Part shown: piece after piece, positions 18,140 through 29,726 of the stretch
How the letters are laid out: each line of letters begins with the position of its first letter
Position numbering within the stretch: position 1 is the first letter of the stretch
NCBI RefSeq assembly: GCF_008122205.1
Contig: NZ_PHNJ01000006.1
Location: 62,001 to 126,000 of the forward strand
Direction: 5' to 3'
DNA from: Natronococcus pandeyae
Lineage (GTDB): Archaea; Halobacteriota; Halobacteria; Halobacteriales; Natrialbaceae
Length of the DNA: 64,000 nt
Notes under the pieces: generated by a model
The model's database searches: none
What the model saw: the letters and a program-made list of their open reading frames with translations, nothing else
What the model was told of the DNA's origin: nothing
Position numbers and translations under genes: made by a program

Positions 18140-18550
18140 ATGAACGGCGGTAGCGACATGACCCTGGCGTTCGAGCTCGAAGCACTGAAAGAGCTCGCCT
18201 CGCCCGAGAGCGTCTTCGAGGACGCCAGAGGGTGGAGCGAGTACATCGGCGTCGTCTCCGAGAAACCGACCTACGTCGTCACGAACTACACGCGAAAGAA
18301 CCGCATCCGGCAGGACTTCTTCTCCGGCCCCCGCGGGAAACGCGAGAGTCTCGAGGCCGTCAAGGACCAGTTCGACACCGATCGACACGTCCTCATCGGC
18401 GCCAGCAGCGAGGACGAACAGCTGGCCGAGGACGTCGACTGGGAGTACCTCCCCGTCGAGGACGCCGCCGAGGCGGCCGACTGGGTCCTGGCGACGAACG
18501 TCGAGGACGAGGAGGACGACGCCGAACCGGTTCGCGACGACTGGCCCTGA
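18140..18550 (+). CDS. DUF7124-type protein (stand-alone form)
   Basis: A 136-residue soluble protein starting MNGGSDMTLAFELEALKELA. It contains DARGWSEYIGVVSEKPTYVVTNY, then QDFFSGPRGKRESL and WEYLPVEDAAEAADW. The same order of motifs appears in the C-terminal half of the protein at 55961-56752, so the window has two copies of this haloarchaeal domain. The domain name is from memory; no biochemical role is known to me. It lies 75 bp after the small gene at 17844 and 102 bp before a regulator gene. Confidence 0.78.
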   Translation: MNGGSDMTLAFELEALKELASPESVFEDARGWSEYIGVVSEKPTYVVTNYTRKNRIRQDFFSGPRGKRESLEAVKDQFDTDRHVLIGASSEDEQLAEDVDWEYLPVEDAAEAADWVLATNVEDEEDDAEPVRDDWP

Positions 18551-18651
18551 AACTGTACGGGTTTTCGGCTCAGTCTCGAATACGCGGCCGAACAAGCCGC
18601 TCTGTCTTCGTCTCTCTACATCTCCAGATAGCGGTACAAGACCACTGAACG

Positions 18652-19551
18652 ATGACTTCGAGGAATGAGGCCCGGATCGACCAGGACGTCGTCGAAGCGA
18701 TCGGTGCGCTCGGAAACCGGACGCGGCTCGAGATTCTGCTCGCACTCGCCGAAGCGGAACGAGAGCAGCAAGAACAGTGGCTTCGGATGTCGTTTACCGA
18801 GCTCTACGACGCCGTCGACGTCGAGAGCACGTCCCAATTTTCTTACCACCTCGACCAGCTCGCTGGACAGTTCGTCGCCGAAACGCCGGATGGCTACCGA
18901 CTGACCTACGGCGGCGACAAAATCGTCAGAACGATTCTCTCCGGGCTGTACGAGAGTACCGAAACGTTCGACGACGCCGACGTGGACGGAATCTGCGTGT
19001 TCTGTGAGGAGTCCGCCCTCGTCGCACTGGTCGACGAAGAGCGGTTCGTCGTCCGCTGTGACTCCTGTGAATCGACCCTCCTGACCGATCTGTTACCCCG
19101 AAGCCAGACGCGCCACCGGTCGGCCTCGGAAATCGTCGACAGCGTCGGCTATCGGATCTGGGGAACGGCGACGCTGGTTCGGGGGTCGGTCTGTCCGGAG
19201 TGCTACGGGCAGGTCGACACTACCGTCGACGCACACCACCACGACGGGCGAACGCTGTACACGCTCGAGCACACGTGCCCCGAGTGCTGGCTCGTGATCC
19301 ACCTTCCCATCGAGGTGGTCGCAGCGTTTCACCCCGCGGCCGTCGGCTTCTTCTGGAACCACGGGATCTCCCTGTTGGACCTCCCGCTCTGGGAATTTTT
19401 CGAGTTCCTCGTCACGGACGCCGTAACGACCGACGTCGCCACCGTCGACCCCCTCGAGGCGACGGTCGTGATTGCACTCGACGGGGAGACGCTTCGACTC
19501 GAGGTAGACGATGCGCTGCGCGTGACTCCCGCACCGGTCGACGGCGGCTAG
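18652..19551 (+). CDS. ArsR-type winged-helix regulator with zinc-ribbon C-terminal domain
   Basis: A 299-residue protein. Residues 10-100 form an ArsR-like winged helix (VVEAIGALGNRTRLEILLALAEAE, then FSYHLDQLAGQFVAETPDGYRLT). The rest has two cysteine pairs, CVFC and CDSC, followed by CPEC at two further places, which would make zinc ribbons. This pairing is common in haloarchaeal regulators (the number DUF7351 comes to mind, not certain). The gene is followed after 166 bp by a co-oriented ABC exporter, a plausible target. The effector is unknown. Confidence 0.78.
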   Translation: MTSRNEARIDQDVVEAIGALGNRTRLEILLALAEAEREQQEQWLRMSFTELYDAVDVESTSQFSYHLDQLAGQFVAETPDGYRLTYGGDKIVRTILSGLYESTETFDDADVDGICVFCEESALVALVDEERFVVRCDSCESTLLTDLLPRSQTRHRSASEIVDSVGYRIWGTATLVRGSVCPECYGQVDTTVDAHHHDGRTLYTLEHTCPECWLVIHLPIEVVAAFHPAAVGFFWNHGISLLDLPLWEFFEFLVTDAVTTDVATVDPLEATVVIALDGETLRLEVDDALRVTPAPVDGG

Positions 19552-19581
19552 CCGAACGGCGTTGCCGTCCGCCGTCCCTGG

Positions 19582-19640
19582 CTCAAACATATTTGAGTAG
19601 TTCCCCTGTCAATATGTATGAAAAACGACAATACTTATCC
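19582..19640 (+). promoter_or_regulatory. Promoter region of the second ABC exporter with a ctcaaa/tttgag dyad
   Basis: A 6-bp inverted repeat with a 4-bp spacer (19582-19597) is followed by AT-rich sequence including acttatc near 19632-19638. This is the only AT-rich stretch between the regulator and the ATPase gene at 19718, so the dyad may be the regulator's operator. This is positional inference. Confidence 0.4.
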
Positions 19641-19717
19641 CAACTGCCGCCGATGATCGTCTATGTACTCCGTCTCACCGACATTGAGGGATCTGACGGC
19701 GTTCTGGGGGATCGAAC

Positions 19718-20635
19718 ATGGCGGCGATTGAACTCGAGGGGCTGACGAAACGGTTCGGTGACGTCGTCGCCGTCGATGGAATCGATCTCACAATCAGGGA
19801 AGGCGAAATCTTTGGCTTCCTGGGCCCGAACGGGGCGGGCAAGTCGACGACGATCGATATCCTGCTGGATTTCATCCGACCGACCGACGGGACGGCGACC
19901 GTGCTGGGCCACGACGCCCAGACGGCTGGACAGACCGTCCGCAGCCGAACCGGTGTCCTCCCGGACGGCTACCACGTCTACGACCGGCTCACCGGTCGAC
20001 AGCACGTCGAGTTCGCCATCGAAATGAAAGGCGTCGACGAGGATGCGACGGCGCTGCTCGAGCGAGTCCGGATCGCCGACGCCGCCGATCGGAAGGCGGG
20101 CGGCTACTCGAAAGGGATGCGCCAGCGGCTGGTGTTGGCGATGGCGCTGGTCGGCGACCCCGACCTGCTCGTCCTTGACGAACCCTCGACGGGGCTGGAC
20201 CCCAACGGCGCCCGCGAGATGCGCGAGATCATCCGCGAGGAGAACGACCGCGGGACGACGGTGTTCTTCTCGAGTCACGTCATGGAGCAGGTCGAGGCGG
20301 TCTGCGACCGCGTGGCGATCATCAACCGCGGGAAGCTTGTCGCCGTCGACACGATCGACGGCCTCCGGGACTCCACGGAAGTCGGCGAGACGCTGTACGT
20401 CTACGTCACGGAACTCGACGAGGGCGTTCTCGAGCGCGTCCGGGAACTCGAGGGCGTCGGCACCGCGTCGATCGACGACGGCCGCCTGCGGGTGACCGTC
20501 GACGGCGTCTCGAAGTTCGCCGTCCTGCACGCGGTCGACCGGGTCGCGTCCGTCCAGGACTTTTCGGTCGTCGAATCCTCGCTCGAGGACCTGTTCGTCC
20601 GGTACACCAACGAGAAACAGGAGGTCGAAGCATGA
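19718..20635 (+). CDS. ABC transporter ATP-binding protein
   Basis: A 305-residue exporter ATPase starting MAAIELEGLTKRFGD. Walker A is GPNGAGKST, the signature region is GYSKGMRQRL, Walker B is LLVLDEPSTGLDP and the switch histidine lies in FFSSHVMEQV. A C-terminal domain of about 85 residues with VTELDEGVLERV and SKFAVLHAV is typical of ATPases that pair with ABC-2 permeases. It overlaps the permease start by four bases (20632-20635), so translation is coupled. The cargo is unknown; the regulator at 18652 may control it. Confidence 0.92.
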   Translation: MAAIELEGLTKRFGDVVAVDGIDLTIREGEIFGFLGPNGAGKSTTIDILLDFIRPTDGTATVLGHDAQTAGQTVRSRTGVLPDGYHVYDRLTGRQHVEFAIEMKGVDEDATALLERVRIADAADRKAGGYSKGMRQRLVLAMALVGDPDLLVLDEPSTGLDPNGAREMREIIREENDRGTTVFFSSHVMEQVEAVCDRVAIINRGKLVAVDTIDGLRDSTEVGETLYVYVTELDEGVLERVRELEGVGTASIDDGRLRVTVDGVSKFAVLHAVDRVASVQDFSVVESSLEDLFVRYTNEKQEVEA

Positions 20636-21504
20636 CCTGGCTCTCGGTCGCGAAGAAGGATTTCCGCGACGCCGTCCAGTCGCGGGCGCTGTGGGCGCTC
20701 GTCGCCGTCTTCGTCGTGCTCTCGATCGTCTCCACGTACGCGTACGTCGAGGTCCCCGAGATGTTTGGCTCGCCGACGGGGGCGACGTTCGGCGGGCTGC
20801 TCTTCTTCACGATCGGCCTCGTCGGGCTGTTCGTCCCGCTGGCGGCGATCGTCGTCTGTTACAAGTCCCTCGCGGGCGAGCGCGAACTCGGGAGCATCAA
20901 GCTGTTGCTCTCTCTGCCGACCACTCGCGGCCAGGTCTTCGCCGGCAAGGTCCTCGGACGAGCCGCCGTCCTCGCGTTCGGACTCGGGGTCGGGCTCGTC
21001 GTCGGACTCGGGTTCGGCGCTGCGTTGCTCGGCGAACTCGAGGCCGTCGCCGTGCTGGTGTTCGTCCTCGTCACGCTCGCCTTCGCGGCCGTCTACGCGG
21101 CCATCGTCGTCAGCATCTCGGCGACGACGGGGTCGACCTCGCGCGCGACGACGCTGGCGCTCGGCTTCTTCGTCGTCTTCGAACTGCTCTGGGACGTGGT
21201 CCCGATGGGTGTCCTCTACGTCGTCGAGGGGTTCTCGTTCCCGTCGACGATTCCGGACTGGGTGTTCACCGTCACGCAGCTCTCGCCGTCCTCGGCGTAC
21301 TTCTCGACGATCGTCGCGCTGTTGCCCGACCTCGCTGAGACGGTCGGCGCCGACCCGGCGCAGACGGGTGCCGGCGTCGAGGTGAGCGCCGCGGACGCCG
21401 GGCCGTTCTACGCGAGCCCCGAGATCGGGATCGTCGTCCTCGCCCTGTGGCTGCTCGTCCCCCTCGCCGTCGGTTACGTCCGGTTCAACTCGGCCGACCT
21501 CTGA
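20632..21504 (+). CDS. ABC-2 type transporter permease
   Basis: A 290-residue membrane protein with six or seven helices. The N-terminus (TWLSVAKKDFRDAVQSRALW), the segment CYKSLAGERELGSIKLLLSLPTTR ahead of the second helix pair, and the late helices ending in a short cytoplasmic tail follow the haloarchaeal ABC-2/NosY-type pattern. An extracellular loop between about residues 195 and 265 carries Asp/Ala-rich sequence. It is translationally coupled to the ATPase gene upstream and ends 48 bp before the next gene. Confidence 0.9.
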   Translation: MTWLSVAKKDFRDAVQSRALWALVAVFVVLSIVSTYAYVEVPEMFGSPTGATFGGLLFFTIGLVGLFVPLAAIVVCYKSLAGERELGSIKLLLSLPTTRGQVFAGKVLGRAAVLAFGLGVGLVVGLGFGAALLGELEAVAVLVFVLVTLAFAAVYAAIVVSISATTGSTSRATTLALGFFVVFELLWDVVPMGVLYVVEGFSFPSTIPDWVFTVTQLSPSSAYFSTIVALLPDLAETVGADPAQTGAGVEVSAADAGPFYASPEIGIVVLALWLLVPLAVGYVRFNSADL

Positions 21505-21552
21505 GGGTCCCGAGTCGTCGACCTTTTACTGTCTCCGACCCAATCGCAAGCA

Positions 21553-22089
21553 ATGGCAGAGCCCCGCGTACCGGGTTCCGGCGGCGACGATCAGCTCGAG
21601 CTCCCCTGTGGGGAAACGCTCGACCCCCACGAGATCGATCTCGGGATGCGCGAGTACACCTGTTCCTGCGGCGAGTCCCACGCCGTCGTCACCGACGTCC
21701 ACCCGCCCTCTCGGTTCTTCCCCGAGTCGTTCGTGGTCGTCCTCCAGGAACTGGTCGAGACCGACGACGAGTTCGACGAGTTCGGGACGCCGCACTTACT
21801 CGGCGTCGTCATGGAGGAGTTTCCGGAAGCCGTCGTCACCCACGACGCGAGCGACGACGGAGCCGTCGGCTACTCGATGCTGTGGGTCACGGACTTCGAC
21901 TCTCGGCGGCTCCACGAGATCGTCGTCGAACTCGTCGTCGAACTGATGGAGCACGCGATCAGCCACGCCGAGGACGACACCGCGATCTCGGAGTTCGAAT
22001 CGCAGATGCTCGAGTTCGACGTGAGCGAGTTCGTCGAGCAGTACCGCCGCCAGCGCGAGTTCGAGAGCGAGCACGACCGAGCGCTCTGA
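21553..22089 (+). CDS. DUF5815-type haloarchaeal protein
   Basis: A 178-residue soluble protein. It starts MAEPRVPGSGGDDQLELPCGE and has a CSCGESHAVVTDVHPPSRFFPES segment, so one cysteine cluster (C20, C38, C40) near the N-terminus could bind zinc. The rest is acidic and helical, including RLHEIVVELVVELMEHAISHAED. The motif pattern matches, from memory, DUF5815; the function is unknown. It is separated by 48 bp from the ABC permease gene and may share its transcript. Confidence 0.78.
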   Translation: MAEPRVPGSGGDDQLELPCGETLDPHEIDLGMREYTCSCGESHAVVTDVHPPSRFFPESFVVVLQELVETDDEFDEFGTPHLLGVVMEEFPEAVVTHDASDDGAVGYSMLWVTDFDSRRLHEIVVELVVELMEHAISHAEDDTAISEFESQMLEFDVSEFVEQYRRQREFESEHDRAL

Positions 22090-22207
22090 CCGTCGTTTTC
22101 GATCGAGCGCCTCGTTCGAGCGTATTCGTCGTTCGGTGCGCGATTTCGACACCGAATCGGTCGGGATCATTCGCGCGAAATGAATTGGAGTCTGTGCTGG
22201 GGTTACC

Positions 22208-22232
22208 GTGCTACATTGAGGGTACGTAGCAC
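22208..22232. repeat. Perfect 7-bp hairpin in an intergenic region
   Basis: Arms gtgctac (22208-22214) and gtagcac (22226-22232) enclose an 11-nt loop in the 280-bp gap between the genes ending at 22089 and starting at 22370. No other gene or RNA is evident in that gap. Confidence 0.4.
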
Positions 22233-22369
22233 ACCGTCCTCGACGGGAGCCGGGTAGCTTGCGATCCGGAGCGACACATCGTCTACCTGCCCGTCCCACT
22301 GTTTCGGCTCTCGGTACCGGTTGACACACGACACCAACTCTGAAACGTCTCATCTGCGTTGGAGACACA

Positions 22370-22936
22370 ATGGTCGATACGGACGACGATCCGATCGAAC
22401 TCGTGCCGTCCAACCACGAGACGTGGAGCGAACGCTTCACCGCCGAACGCGATTACGTGTTAGAAGCGCTGTCGATTACCGGACTCGAGGCCGACTGCGA
22501 GCGGATCGAACACGTCGGCTCGACCGCCGTCCCGAATCTCGCTGCGAAGGACATCGTCGACCTCGACGTCGTCGTCGCCGACGGTGCCGTGAGCGAGGTG
22601 TCGCGAACGCTGGCCGACGAACTCGGCGGCACTCGCGTCGAGAACAGCGACGAGTGGCATCCCGTCTTTCGCGAGCACGACGGCCAGCGGTTCAACGACC
22701 ACGTCTTCGCGGCCTCGAGCGACGGCTGGAAGCACAGCGTGATCACGCGCGACGTCCTCGCTGCACGCCCCGATCTCCGCGCGGAGTACGAACGACTGAA
22801 GCGCGAACTCGCCGCCGAACACGACGATCTTGTGGCCTACTCCGAGGGGAAGACGACGTTCGTGAGGCGCGTTCTCGAGGTCGCCCGGACGGACGACGAC
22901 CTGACGTTCGATTTCAGCGTCCCGTCGAGAGACTGA
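22370..22936 (+). CDS. GrpB-family nucleotidyltransferase-like protein (UPF0157)
   Basis: A 188-residue protein of normal family length. It has the substrate-loop pattern RIEHVGSTAVPNLAAKDIVDLDVVV, where the GSTAV and paired aspartates define the nucleotidyltransferase fold, and FNDHVFAA then LAAEHDDLVAYSEGKTTFV near the C-terminus. GrpB relatives are predicted to transfer nucleotidyl groups; fusions to dephospho-CoA kinase are known in bacteria, but no substrate is established. It is a single gene, with 121 bp before carB. Confidence 0.85.
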   Translation: MVDTDDDPIELVPSNHETWSERFTAERDYVLEALSITGLEADCERIEHVGSTAVPNLAAKDIVDLDVVVADGAVSEVSRTLADELGGTRVENSDEWHPVFREHDGQRFNDHVFAASSDGWKHSVITRDVLAARPDLRAEYERLKRELAAEHDDLVAYSEGKTTFVRRVLEVARTDDDLTFDFSVPSRD

Positions 22937-23020
22937 TTTCGTCGGCGCACTCGCCCGCCGGAACGGGCGGTCTATTCGAATTTCGAAATCGAGTTACGAG
23001 AATCGTATCGTTTCGTGGGG

Positions 23021-23027
23021 CTTATTA
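23021..23027 (+). promoter_or_regulatory. TATA box of carB
   Basis: The sequence cttatta is centred 34 bp before the carB ATG at 23058, consistent with a leader of about 8 nt. It is preceded at 22976-22988 by a small ttcgaa-type palindrome. Confidence 0.5.
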
Positions 23028-23057
23028 CGATGTACGAACTCCGAATGGACAGGACCA

Positions 23058-26291
<3,234 letters not shown>

Positions 26292-26327
26292 TCGGTCCGG
26301 CTGATTCGACGGCAAACAGACTGCCGA

Positions 26328-26360
26328 TTATTCTTTTGTTTGGCTGAAGGGCTTTTTATT
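26328..26360 (+). terminator. T-rich archaeal terminator after carB
   Basis: Two T-rich tracts (ttcttttgttt at 26331-26341 and gctttttatt at 26351-26360) lie about 40-70 bp after the carB stop. Archaeal RNA polymerase terminates on such U-runs without needing a hairpin. Confidence 0.55.
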
Positions 26361-26489
26361 GCGGTTGGTCCGCATACTGCACCCGCGAGCGACCGGCGCT
26401 TTTCTTATCGAAGTGACTCTGTTGCACTCGTCACTAACTGATAGACGTTCGCTGCTGAATACAGCGGGTGTAGTCAGCACGTGGGTTCT

Positions 26490-26855
26490 AGTATAGTACC
26501 AACTGAAACGGTTTCCACACCGATCGCACTGTCCGCGGGTCTCGCTCGCGTCGCTCACGGGTCGTTCCTCCCCGTTCGCTTCGCGGTTCTCACTCACTTC
26601 GTTTGCTCACGGGTCGTTCCTCCCCGTTCGCTTCGCGGTTCTCACTCACTTCGTTTGCTCACGGGTCGTTCCTCCCCGTTCGCTTCGCGGTTCTCACTCA
26701 CTTCGTTTGCTCACGGGTCGTTCCTCCCCGTTCGCTTCGCGGTTCTCACTCACTTCGTTCGTTCCGAACCGCGCACGTTCCGAACCGCGCTCACTCCGAC
26801 CCGCGCTCCCGTCGTGCGATCGGGTCTGCACTGACGTTCAGTGGCTACTATCACT
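26490..26855. mobile_element. MITE-like element with imperfect terminal inverted repeats
   Basis: The left end (26490-26529) and right end (26814-26855) are inverted copies of each other: agtatagtacc-actgaaac against the complement of gttcagtggctactatcact, then a perfect 10-bp ccgatcgcac / gtgcgatcgg. The interior holds the 52-bp tandem repeats and a repeated cgttccgaaccgcgc. No transposase or sensible ORF is present. I read it as a non-autonomous dispersed element; homologous copies elsewhere would confirm this. Confidence 0.5.
26553..26760. repeat. Four tandem copies of a 52-bp unit
   Basis: Units start at 26553, 26605, 26657 and 26709 with gctcacgggtcgttcc and end in cacttcgttt; the fourth differs only at its last base. 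Because 52 is not a multiple of three, the same DNA gives different open frames in each copy, none of which looks like a protein. The unit contains the gcttcgcggttctcactcac wording common in haloarchaeal dispersed repeats. Confidence 0.95.
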
Positions 26856-26907
26856 GCTGAGGATTGCAACAGAGCCGGAATTTCGAATTGTAAGCGGCGT
26901 AACTCTA

Positions 26908-27723
26908 CTATCCAGGTCCGAAGGCCGCGATATCGGCTCCCACCGTCGCCAGTGCGTCGGCGGGGTTCGGGTCGCTGTCGGCCAGATGCGTGTACTGGTG
27001 TTCCGGAATGCTCGCCAGTGCTGCCGTGACGGCCTCGCTGTACGTCTCGACGCCCGGTTCCGTCGGGTTATTGCCACCCCAGACATCTCGGATGACCGTC
27101 ATCGAGTCGATGCGCACTTCCAGCCTGCGCGGCTCGTAGCGAGCCAACAGTTCGGAGAGCCCGAGCTGGAGGGCGACGTATTCGGCGGTGTTGTTCCCCG
27201 TTCGGGAGCCGACGGGTCGGCCGAGACGGGCGAGTTGGTCCTCCGCAGCATCCACGATGACAGCGCCCGCGCCTGCGGGGCCGGGGTTGCCGCGCGAACT
27301 GCCGTCGACGTAGAGGACGAACGCGTCGCTCGTCGGCTCGGGAACGGGTGGTCGGGCGAGTTCCGACTCTAGCAGGCTCTCGAGCGCGCGACGCAACTCG
27401 GCCGGAGTGGTTGCGGGATCGAATAGACCGCCGTAGCCGGGGACAGCCTCGTCGATGGCGTCGGTAGCGGCCGCCACCTCGTAGCCGACGCCTGCGAGTA
27501 CCTCATCGGCGAGCGCGGCGAGCGGCGAGAGGTGTTCGGCCGGGAGGGGGTCGTCGGTCACGCCACTTGCCTCTTCGAGCCTCGGTTCCAGGCTCTTCCC
27601 CTCTCGCTCTCGGACGATCCCGTTGGCTGGTCGCACCACTGCATATCGGTCCTCGGAGGTCAAGCGGGATAATCTCTTCAGGTGGCCCGGTGGCAGGCTG
27701 CGTTGAATCAGCCGACCTCTCAT
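26908..27723 (-). CDS. rnhA: Ribonuclease HI family protein
   Basis: A 271-residue protein. The first 130 residues are a haloarchaeal N-terminal region of unknown role. The RNase H fold follows: VDGSSRGNPGPAGAGAVI with the first catalytic Asp, NNTAEYVALQLGL with the Glu, RIDSMTVIRDVWGG with the second Asp, and NPADALA with the last. It cleaves the RNA strand of RNA:DNA hybrids. Two gatataag repeats lie just upstream of the ATG at 27723. It is the first gene of the lower-GC patch. Confidence 0.88.
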   Translation of the reverse strand: MRGRLIQRSLPPGHLKRLSRLTSEDRYAVVRPANGIVREREGKSLEPRLEEASGVTDDPLPAEHLSPLAALADEVLAGVGYEVAAATDAIDEAVPGYGGLFDPATTPAELRRALESLLESELARPPVPEPTSDAFVLYVDGSSRGNPGPAGAGAVIVDAAEDQLARLGRPVGSRTGNNTAEYVALQLGLSELLARYEPRRLEVRIDSMTVIRDVWGGNNPTEPGVETYSEAVTAALASIPEHQYTHLADSDPNPADALATVGADIAAFGPG

Positions 27724-27745
27724 GATATAAGATTATTGATATAAG
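27724..27745 (-). promoter_or_regulatory. Direct repeat of a TATA-like octamer ahead of rnhA
   Basis: gatataag occurs at 27724-27731 and again at 27738-27745, a 14-bp period, immediately upstream of the minus-strand ATG. Either copy could act as a TATA box, giving alternative leaderless or short-leader starts. The 27746-27940 interval beyond shows no gene. Confidence 0.4.
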
Positions 27746-27940
27746 CGGCGCGCTGGATACAGAGCGCAAATCCATCACGGTGACGAGTGCAGACGGAGAC
27801 AGGTGGACTGGTAGATACAGATGAACCAGCAACGAGAAGGATTCTACTTCCTCTGATACCTACTAAGAAAGCCGAAGACGCGCCTTGGCTCACTTTTTTC
27901 GAGAGTACTACACCATGCCCAATGATCGCGGAGGGCTAAT

Positions 27941-28366
27941 CTATTGGGAAACCAAGATAACCCCAATAACTGCGAACACTATCCCGGCAAATCTCGTTAT
28001 CGTAACTTCGTCTCCGAGGACGACCATACCGATGAGAGCTGCGACGACGAAGTACATCGCACCGAGAGTAGAAACGACGGTTGTCGACCCTCCGGAAAGG
28101 CCGATGTACATCGAAATCAGGCCTATTCCGGTGAACAATCCGGCCACGCCAGCGAGCAGTCCGCCTCTCGCAGTAATGGCAAGCGATGCGTCTGAAACGA
28201 GGATGTATCCGAGTGCAAGGGGTGCCGCAACGAGATAGGAGATCGCGGCGGCCGTCCTCGGGTCGATAGACTCCGACGCAGCGTTGCCCAGGACTACCCA
28301 GATTCCCCAGGTTACCATTGTAATCGAACCAAAGAACACAGCCGAATCTATCTCAGGGAAACCCAT
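27941..28366 (-). CDS. Short EamA/DMT-family transporter
   Basis: A 141-residue protein with five hydrophobic helices corresponding to a single EamA repeat: it starts VFFGSITMVTWGIWVVLG, continues with AAAISYLVAAPLALGYIL and ends with the conserved FAGIVFAVIGVILVS. Full carriers of this superfamily have two such repeats, so this form is likely to work as a dimer, as in small multidrug or sugar-type relatives. Substrate unknown. A perfect dyad lies 8 bp upstream of its ATG. Codon choice here is less GC-biased than in the flanking regions. Confidence 0.82.
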   Translation of the reverse strand: MGFPEIDSAVFFGSITMVTWGIWVVLGNAASESIDPRTAAAISYLVAAPLALGYILVSDASLAITARGGLLAGVAGLFTGIGLISMYIGLSGGSTTVVSTLGAMYFVVAALIGMVVLGDEVTITRFAGIVFAVIGVILVSQ

Positions 28367-28373
28367 TATGATG

Positions 28374-28393
28374 ATTCAACGTACTGGTTGAAT
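28374..28393 (-). promoter_or_regulatory. Operator-like dyad upstream of the EamA gene
   Basis: attcaac (28374-28380) and gttgaat (28387-28393) form a perfect 7-bp inverted repeat with a 6-bp spacer, 8 bp ahead of the EamA ATG. Its size and position suit a dimeric regulator. The remaining 28394-28966 stretch, about 570 bp, has no convincing gene on either strand. Confidence 0.45.
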
Positions 28394-28934
28394 AGCGACG
28401 CCCAGAGACGCTCGAAGTGACTGACATAGAACGGTGGGGTGTCCACGGCGGGGAGGTAGAATTTTGGTTCAGTGTCGCTGCCTCGGTTATCGGCACGGTA
28501 TCTCTGTGGCATACATAATGCATACCGACCGTGCCCGGATTGGTCTCTCTCTTAATCGAATAATCCATTTATATCGGGTCTAGAAGAATGCATGCCTGAC
28601 CGCTTTCGCAGGTTGCTCGGTGGATGCAGCGAGGACGACGAGGGCAAGCAACAAGGATGATTAGCGCCCAGAGAACGCCACCAGAGATTTTCGATGCGCG
28701 TTCGCCCTCGTTCTGAGCAGTGTACCACCAACTCCGCCGGACCGCTCTCTTCTGTTGTCCCCCAGCAGCCTCCGTTTCACTGACCCAGAGAACAGCGCCC
28801 GACTGCTGAACGCAGACTCTGTATGTAACGTTTCGCTGACTCCGATTCGGAACGCACCGTCGATGCTTTCTGTATCCTCTGTATGCAGCAAACCGGTTCT
28901 GATAGTTGCGAAGGGGTTCACCAGATATACATGC

Positions 28935-28944
28935 TCATATATTA
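28935..28944 (+). promoter_or_regulatory. TATA box of the Bat-type regulator gene
   Basis: tcatatatta is centred 27 bp before the GTG at 28967, so the mRNA is predicted to start at or next to the start codon. This spacing is the main support for GTG 28967. Confidence 0.65.
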
Positions 28945-28966
28945 AGGACACCTACCCTATAGAAAA

Positions 28967-29632
28967 GTGACCGATATTAAAGCAGTCGTCCGAATCGAGC
29001 ACCCAGATATAGTGCTCACGAAGACAGTCACTCACGACCAGAGTGCGAAAGTCAAGTCGGTGTTAGAGGCAGGAACTGACCCTACGTCGGGGAAATTCTT
29101 CTATCGCATACAGTCATCTGATTTCCACCAGTTCGAAGACGGATTGCGGAACGATCACACCATTGGCGAGTTTGAACGAGTTATTGAAACCAGAGACGAG
29201 AAGGCGGTCTATAGCTTCGAGTATACAGACGAAGCGAAGATCGTCTCGCCAATCATTTCGAACGCGAATGGTGTCATACTCGATATGAAGAACGACGGAA
29301 ACGGCTGGATTCTAACAGTATGGATGCCCGACCGGACGAATCTGGCTCCTCTATGGGACTATGCAGAACAGAACGACATTGATATCGATTTACTGCGCGT
29401 GAACGAATATGCTAGTTTAGGAAATACGGACGCAGGGTTGACCGATAGCCAACGAGAGGCACTCCTCGTCGCACTCGACACAGGGTATTTCGAAGACCCA
29501 CGGAACGCAACTCTCAGCGAAGTCGCCGCTAATCTGGATATCTCTCAACCTGCAGCCAGTGGCCTCCTTCGGCGTGGGACCAAACGACTCATCATTTCTT
29601 CCCTGATGGATGACAGTGAGAAGCCAGATTGA
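28967..29632 (+). CDS. Bacterio-opsin activator (Bat)-type HTH regulator
   Basis: A 221-residue protein with GTG start. The N-terminal 150 residues form the Bat-type sensor-like domain (VYSFEYTDEAKIVSPIISN, WILTVWMPDRTNLAPLWDY). The C-terminal HTH_10 shows LTDSQREALLVALDTGYFEDPR, then SEVAANLDISQPAASGLLRRGTKRLI. Haloarchaea have many such regulators with varied targets. Lower GC and the neighbouring repeats suggest this copy arrived by transfer. It stands alone; no obvious target gene is adjacent. Confidence 0.85.
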   Translation: MTDIKAVVRIEHPDIVLTKTVTHDQSAKVKSVLEAGTDPTSGKFFYRIQSSDFHQFEDGLRNDHTIGEFERVIETRDEKAVYSFEYTDEAKIVSPIISNANGVILDMKNDGNGWILTVWMPDRTNLAPLWDYAEQNDIDIDLLRVNEYASLGNTDAGLTDSQREALLVALDTGYFEDPRNATLSEVAANLDISQPAASGLLRRGTKRLIISSLMDDSEKPD

Positions 29633-29726
29633 TGACGGCTACTCGGTGCAGTGGCGACGATATCACCCCGAGGGCACGATGTGTCTTCGTCAGCTTCCTG
29701 GGAGTGAGTGTCGTGATCGAAACGCG

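Noticed and set aside
19653-19745. Short possible leader peptides ahead of the second ABC exporter
   Set aside because: Two tiny frames overlap the ATPase start, but TATA spacing fits neither and nothing supports translation.
26553-26760. Possible CRISPR array
   Set aside because: The units are contiguous identical repeats with no spacers, and no cas genes are present.
26481-27372. Three plus-strand open frames over the 52-bp repeats and into rnhA
   Set aside because: They are the same repeat read in different frames and the antisense of the RNase HI gene.
28353-28568. 71-codon minus-strand frame upstream of the EamA gene
   Set aside because: It overlaps the EamA start and the dyad, has no family features and ends in promoter sequence.
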